This document shows, piece after piece, positions 60,477 to 64,000 of a DNA stretch of 64,000 nucleotides. The DNA comes from Curtobacterium sp. ISL-83 (lineage in GTDB: Bacteria > Actinomycetota > Actinomycetes > Actinomycetales > Microbacteriaceae): assembly GCF_018613895.1 (NCBI RefSeq), contig NZ_JAGGPH010000013.1, positions 1-64,000 on the forward strand, given 5' to 3'. A program made the translations under genes and the position numbers. How positions within the stretch are numbered: the first letter of the stretch is position 1; the number at the start of each line of letters is the position of its first letter. Under the pieces are notes generated by a model. That model saw nothing but the letters and a program-made list of their open reading frames with translations, had not been told where the DNA came from and did not search any database.

Positions 60477-61283
60477 TCAGCGGATCACGGACGCAGCGGC
60501 ACGCGCCACGCGTTCACCGCGGGCGTCCTCGGCGGCAGCACGCGCGGCGGTGACGACCCTGGTGTCCGCGCGGACGGCTGACCCGGCGTCGAACGGCGGG
60601 TGCGGGTCGTACTCGATCTGGAGCTGGATCGCCTCGGCCGCCGGCTGACCGACGAGTTCCGCCGCGAGCCACAGCGCCATGTCGATGCCGGCGCTCACCC
60701 CGGCTGCGGTGACGACCGACCCGTCGTCGACGATGCGGTCATCGACCGGGTCTGCTCCGAACGCGGCGAGCATCGGCCGGGACGCCCAGTGCGTGGTCGC
60801 CCGTTTGCCCGCGAGCAGCCCGGCCGCACCGAGCACGAACGCCCCGGTGCACACCGACGTGACCCACGTTGCCCGAGCAGCCTCGCGACGGACGAAGGCG
60901 ATCACCTCCGGGTCGAGCATCGCGTCGAACGCCCCGTCTCCCCCGGGCACGACGAGCACGTCCGCCGGGGTCGCATCGGCGATCGTGGTGGTCGGGACGA
61001 CGTCGAGCCCGCAGTCGTCCGGCACGGGGTCGAGCGTCGCGGCGACGTACTCCACCCGTGCTCCCGGCACCCGGGTGAGAACCTGCGCCGGACCGGTGAG
61101 GTCGAGCAGGGTCAGGTCGGGGAACAGCAGGAAGGCGATCCGGAACTCGCCCGGGTCGTGCTGCGGCAGCGCGGCATCCTCGACGCGTGCCTCAGGTTCC
61201 GGGCGGTCGCTCGTCACCGGGACCTCGACCACCTGCGCGTCCACGGGATGGACCGGCATGACCCGCGGGTTCTCCGTGCTCAT
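60477..61283 (-). CDS. DJ-1/PfpI family protein (isonitrile hydratase/GlxA-like)
   Basis: 268 residues. After a ~60-residue variable start, the fold begins FRIAFLLFPDLTLLDLTGPAQVL; the nucleophile elbow is VTSVCTGAFVLGAAGLL with Cys, then KRATTHWA. This is the DJ-1 domain of GlxA-type regulators but no AraC HTH follows, so an isonitrile hydratase-like or chaperone role is more likely. TATCGT lies 6 nt before the ATG (leaderless). Confidence 0.87.
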   Translation of the reverse strand: MSTENPRVMPVHPVDAQVVEVPVTSDRPEPEARVEDAALPQHDPGEFRIAFLLFPDLTLLDLTGPAQVLTRVPGARVEYVAATLDPVPDDCGLDVVPTTTIADATPADVLVVPGGDGAFDAMLDPEVIAFVRREAARATWVTSVCTGAFVLGAAGLLAGKRATTHWASRPMLAAFGADPVDDRIVDDGSVVTAAGVSAGIDMALWLAAELVGQPAAEAIQLQIEYDPHPPFDAGSAVRADTRVVTAARAAAEDARGERVARAAASVIR

Positions 61284-61370
61284 GCCGCGACGATAGCCCC
61301 GGCGCCGCGGTCGCCGCGACACTTGCCGTGACCGCGGGCGGATGGCACCCACGGCGATCGGCCCGGATCG

Positions 61371-61985
61371 TCAGTTCCAGACGCCGGAGGTCCCGCGACG
61401 GTGACTGCCGACCAGGTGGGTGTCGACGATGCCGAGCGCCTCCATCAGAGCGTGCATCGTGGTCGGGCCCACGAACGCGAAGCCCCGCTTCCGGAGCGCC
61501 TTCGACAGCGCGATCGACTCGTCCGACGTCGTGGGCACGTCGGCCGCCGTCACCGGCGCCGGCGTCGCGGTCGGCCGGAACGACCACACGAAGGACGCCA
61601 GGCCGCCGTCCGCCCGGAGCGCGATCGTCGCGTTCGCGTTCGTGATCGTCGCAAGGATCTTGGCCCGGTTCCGGACGATCCCGGCGTCGGCCATCAGCCG
61701 CGCGACGTCGTCGTCGCCGAAGGCGGCGACCGTGTCCGGGTCGAAGTCCGCGAAGGCCGCACGGAACGCCGGCCGCTTGGCGAGGATCGTGCGCCAGGAC
61801 AGCCCGGACTGGAACGCCTCGAGCGACAACCGTTCGAACACGCCGCGCTCGTCGCGGACCGGCATGCCCCACTCGGTGTCGTAGTAATCGCGGAGCATCG
61901 CGTCGGTCGAGGCCCACACCGGACGCGGCAGCCCGTCCTCCCCCACCACGAGGTCGGTCGGCGGTACGGCGGGCTCAGCGCTCAT
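61371..61985 (-). CDS. tag: DNA-3-methyladenine glycosylase I-like protein
   Basis: 204 residues. DTEWGMPVRDERGVFERLSLEAFQSGLSWRTIL, DDDVARLMADAGIVRNRAKI and ALRKRGFAFVGPTTMHALMEALG align with Tag. The Glu and Trp of the binding pocket are kept, but of the E. coli zinc ligands (Cys4, His17, His175, Cys179) only the His175 equivalent remains (Cys4 lost, His17 is Tyr in YYDTEWG, Cys179 is Ser). CAGGAT lies 6 nt before the ATG. Confidence 0.85.
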   Translation of the reverse strand: MSAEPAVPPTDLVVGEDGLPRPVWASTDAMLRDYYDTEWGMPVRDERGVFERLSLEAFQSGLSWRTILAKRPAFRAAFADFDPDTVAAFGDDDVARLMADAGIVRNRAKILATITNANATIALRADGGLASFVWSFRPTATPAPVTAADVPTTSDESIALSKALRKRGFAFVGPTTMHALMEALGIVDTHLVGSHRRGTSGVWN

Positions 61986-62053
61986 GTCTCCATCCTGCCG
62001 TCCGCGGCCGACACCGCTCCTTCCGACACCACTGCACGTGGCACCGTCGGGCA

Positions 62054-62470
62054 CTACTCGGCCGGTGGCCCGTCCTGAGCAGCCTGCGGGTCCATCCACA
62101 CGAGCTCCCAGCGGTGCCCGTCCGGGTCGTCGAAGGCGCGCTGGAACATGAACCCGAGGTCGACCGGCTCGCGGTCCTCGGTGGCGCCCGCGGCGACGGC
62201 GGCGTCCGCGAGACGGTGCACCTCGTCCTTCGACGCGACGCCCAGGGAGTTGATCACCTCGATCGTGCCGACGTCCGCGATCGCCTTGTCCGTGAACTCG
62301 GCGAACTTCGGTCGGGTCAGGATCATGAGGGAGATCGTGTCGCTGATCACGACGCACGCGGCGGTCTCGTCGGTGAACGCCGGGTTGATCGAGTAGCCGA
62401 GCGCCTCGTAGAACGCCTTCGACCGGTCGAGGTCGGTGACGGGCAGGTTGATGAAGACCATCGTGTCCAT
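62054..62470 (-). CDS. VOC/glyoxalase superfamily protein
   Basis: 138 residues. MVFINLPVTDLDRSKAFYEALGY is the VOC start; FQRAFDDPDGHRWELVWMD is its end. The type with SLMILTRPKFAEFT resembles predicted lactoylglutathione lyase-like YjdN relatives. Metal ligands cannot be set without a model. AAAGGA precedes the ATG by 9 nt. Confidence 0.9.
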   Translation of the reverse strand: MDTMVFINLPVTDLDRSKAFYEALGYSINPAFTDETAACVVISDTISLMILTRPKFAEFTDKAIADVGTIEVINSLGVASKDEVHRLADAAVAAGATEDREPVDLGFMFQRAFDDPDGHRWELVWMDPQAAQDGPPAE

Positions 62471-62565
62471 GAGCGGGGTCCTTTCGTCGTGACCAACCTG
62501 GCCGCTCCTGGGCGCGAGCGCAACCAGCGCTCGTTCCCGCGGCTGACACGCAATATGCTGACATG

Positions 62566-63179
62566 GTGCACCGCGCCTACATCGACGAGTCAGAACCCGG
62601 GGGCGGACGCGACACCACCGTCTACGTCCTGGCCGCCGTCGTGGTCCGCGATGCGGTTCGTGAATCCGCGCGTGACGAGATCCGATCCGCGACGCCCCGA
62701 CGCATGCGGAAGCTCCACTGGTACGAAGCGCTGCCGAGTCAGCGGCTCTCCTGGCTCGACCTGCTCCGCCACGCGGCGTCCGTCCTCGTGATCCGCTACG
62801 AGGGCGCTCCCTGCCGATGCGAGCGGCGACGCCGCCGCTGCCTCGAACGACTCGTGCACGAACTCGAGCTGCGCGACGTCCACCACGTCGTCCTCGAGAC
62901 CCGCGGCTCCGCCCGCGATCGCGATGACCGAGCGATGTTCAACGCGCTCCGCGACCGAGGGATCGGGCGCCTCGTCCGCTTCGAACACCATGCGGCGTCG
63001 GACGAACCGCTGCTCGCCCTCGCCGACATCGCTTGCGGTGCGCACGTCGCAGGCATCCCGACGACCTTCGGGCTCGATCACCCGGTCCTCGTCTCGTGAG
63101 AGTGGTCGAGACGCGCAAATCCCCGGGCCCGCGCTGGCTGCAGGACATCCGGGGATCACTTCCGACCAAGAGCACCTGA
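62566..63179 (+). pseudogene. DUF3800 family gene, apparent frameshift near the 3' end
   Basis: The leading frame gives 177 residues (VHRAYIDES ... GLDHPVLVS) and stops at 63099. The DUF3800 marks are the N-terminal AYIDES and the late LLALADIACGAH. In another frame the text continues VRVVETRKSPGPRWLQDI then RGSLPTKST before a stop at 63179, which reads like a normal C-terminus. One indel around 63085-63100 would join them. GTG start 6 nt after TATGCT. The function of DUF3800 is unknown; the fold is RNase H-like, and some lie near defence genes. Confidence 0.6.
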
Positions 63180-63277
63180 TCGACATATCAATGTTAGACG
63201 GCTTCGGCAGCAGCGTCAACTGGCTCGACCCGTGCACTGACGGAAGCCATGCCCGCATGTTGCGGTCAACGCAGAAC

Positions 63278-63311
63278 GGACGGGAGGCTCCCCAGCCGGA
63301 GCCTCCCGTCC
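63278..63311. terminator. GGGAGGC-family hairpin, short form
   Basis: A 14-bp stem GGACGGGAGGCTCC with a 6-nt loop, 12 nt past the stop of the next gene (minus strand). Confidence 0.75.
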
Positions 63312-63322
63312 ATCAGCACGAT

Positions 63323-63733
63323 TCAGGCGAGGTCGCGGCCCTCACCGGCTGCGCGCTGCTGCTCCTGCGCCTCGGCCTGGCCGATGATGTCCTCGGCCGG
63401 GACCGGGTTGAGCCGGTCCCAGAGGAAGAACAGCAGGCCCGCGGCGAGCATCGAGAGCCCCACCCACAGGTTGATGTGGATGCCGCCGGTCTTCTGCGGG
63501 TCGGTGTCCCAGTGCACGATCCCGACGATCGTCGTGATGATGCCGTAGACCACGAACAGGCCACCGAGGATCCGGCGCAGGTCGAGTCGGCGGGTGGACC
63601 GGACGAGTGCTGCCTTCTGCTCCTCGGTCATCGTGCCGGAGGTCGTGGGGCCGGAGGCCGTGCGGCCGGAGGCCGTGGGGCCGGAGGTCGTGGGGCCGGA
63701 GTCCGTCGAGCCCGGGTTGGTGATGTCACGCAT
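63323..63733 (-). CDS. small membrane protein downstream of a symporter
   Basis: 136 residues. The first ~35 are Ser/Gly/Pro/Thr repeats (SGPTTSGPTASG), then TEEQKAALVRSTRRLDLRRILGGLF and two membrane helices (about 73-92 and 103-121). GAAGGAGAA precedes the ATG. It follows the symporter gene by 26 nt in the same operon; a small subunit or accessory role, as in SSS-family systems with short partner proteins, is possible but unproven. Confidence 0.65.
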   Translation of the reverse strand: MRDITNPGSTDSGPTTSGPTASGRTASGPTTSGTMTEEQKAALVRSTRRLDLRRILGGLFVVYGIITTIVGIVHWDTDPQKTGGIHINLWVGLSMLAAGLLFFLWDRLNPVPAEDIIGQAEAQEQQRAAGEGRDLA

Positions 63734-63759
63734 GGTTCTTCTCCTTCTCAGGTGCTCGA

Positions 63760-64000
63760 TCAGAGGAACGGCAGGTACAGGGCGACGCACAGCACGAGGG
63801 CCACCGTCCCGAGCAGCGCCGGCGAGCGGTACCAGGCGGTGTCCGTGGCGACGGCTCCGGCGTGCATGTCGATCTTGCCGACGCCGTAGACCAGGCCGCC
63901 GAGCTCCTTCACGTCCTTCGGCGTGGTGAACATCGACACGACGACGCCCACGACGAGCACGGTGACGAACGAGATGATCGCGCCGTACATCGTCTCGGCC
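63760..64000 (-). CDS. sodium:solute symporter family protein, C-terminus (partial)
   Basis: The frame is open at the right edge; at least 79 residues are seen: two membrane helices around the segment FTTPKDVKELGGLVYGVGK, which is the usual end of actinobacterial SSS symporters (the loop before the last helix). The transport substrate cannot be told. The gene leads the operon with the small membrane protein. Confidence 0.7.
   Translation of the reverse strand, partial: AETMYGAIISFVTVLVVGVVVSMFTTPKDVKELGGLVYGVGKIDMHAGAVATDTAWYRSPALLGTVALVLCVALYLPFL

Noticed and set aside
60477-61283. GlxA-type AraC regulator
   Set aside because: Only the DJ-1 domain is present; no AraC HTH follows before the stop.
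63100-63277. A separate small gene after the DUF3800 frame
   Set aside because: The only protein-like stretch lacks its own start signals and fits better as the shifted C-terminus of DUF3800.

Overview
The window is about 70% G+C, almost every gap-free gene has strong GC3 bias, and the gene set (menaquinone pathway, archaeal-type AspRS, bS22 with an excisionase-like HTH, Ccs/Res cytochrome maturation, many GTG starts) points to a chromosomal segment of a high-GC actinobacterium, most likely Microbacteriaceae (Curtobacterium-like). No phage, plasmid, IS or CRISPR signature was seen. Coding density is high: about 70 genes plus one tRNA and one riboswitch.

Layout. 1-5.5 kb: start of a secreted or cell-wall-type protein that runs off the left edge, an inositol monophosphatase, tRNA-Tyr, yajQ, cardiolipin synthase, ferredoxin reductase. 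5.6-16.7 kb: a nearly complete menaquinone cluster (long-chain prenyl synthase, menG, menF, menD, menA, menE, menB, menC) with three small membrane-protein genes between. 17-22 kb: one operon, histidine phosphatase-resA-ccdA-resB-ccsB, for c-type cytochrome maturation. The menaquinone and cytochrome genes together build the respiratory chain. 22-34 kb: SulP transporter/MerR divergon with a 34-bp perfect palindrome, aspS, redox and HTH genes, bS22, Trk potassium system, proC, CDF exporter, tadA, upp. 33.5-47.6 kb: regulators and accessory metabolism, namely an orphan winged-helix regulator flanked by two micro-ORFs, MarR-photolyase-serine hydrolase, a PfkB kinase/TetR pair, SOD, flavin reductase, MFS exporter, and a LacI/fused oxidoreductase unit with clear operators. 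47.7-50 kb: riboflavin genes ribE-ribB-ribH under an FMN riboswitch. 50-57.4 kb: an envelope region with an aminoacyl-lipid synthase-like protein plus esterase, and a nine-repeat chaplin-like surface protein ending in an LAYTG sorting signal plus a secreted Pro/Val-rich partner. 57.5-64 kb: small enzymes and regulators, a frameshifted DUF3800 gene, and the 3' part of a sodium:solute symporter running off the right edge.

Two window-wide patterns stand out. At least 23 genes have a TANNNT -10 hexamer only 6-9 nt before the start codon, so they are probably transcribed leaderless. Nine long hairpins sharing a GGGAGGC/GCCTCCC core, with compensatory changes in the rest of the stem, sit at gene 3' ends and look like one terminator-like repeat family. 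The most promising less-described items are the chaplin-like locus, the two micro-ORFs, the HTH-less LysR-domain protein next to DUF5997, and the fused Gfo/Idh-aldo/keto reductase. All names are from reading the sequence; no database search was run.
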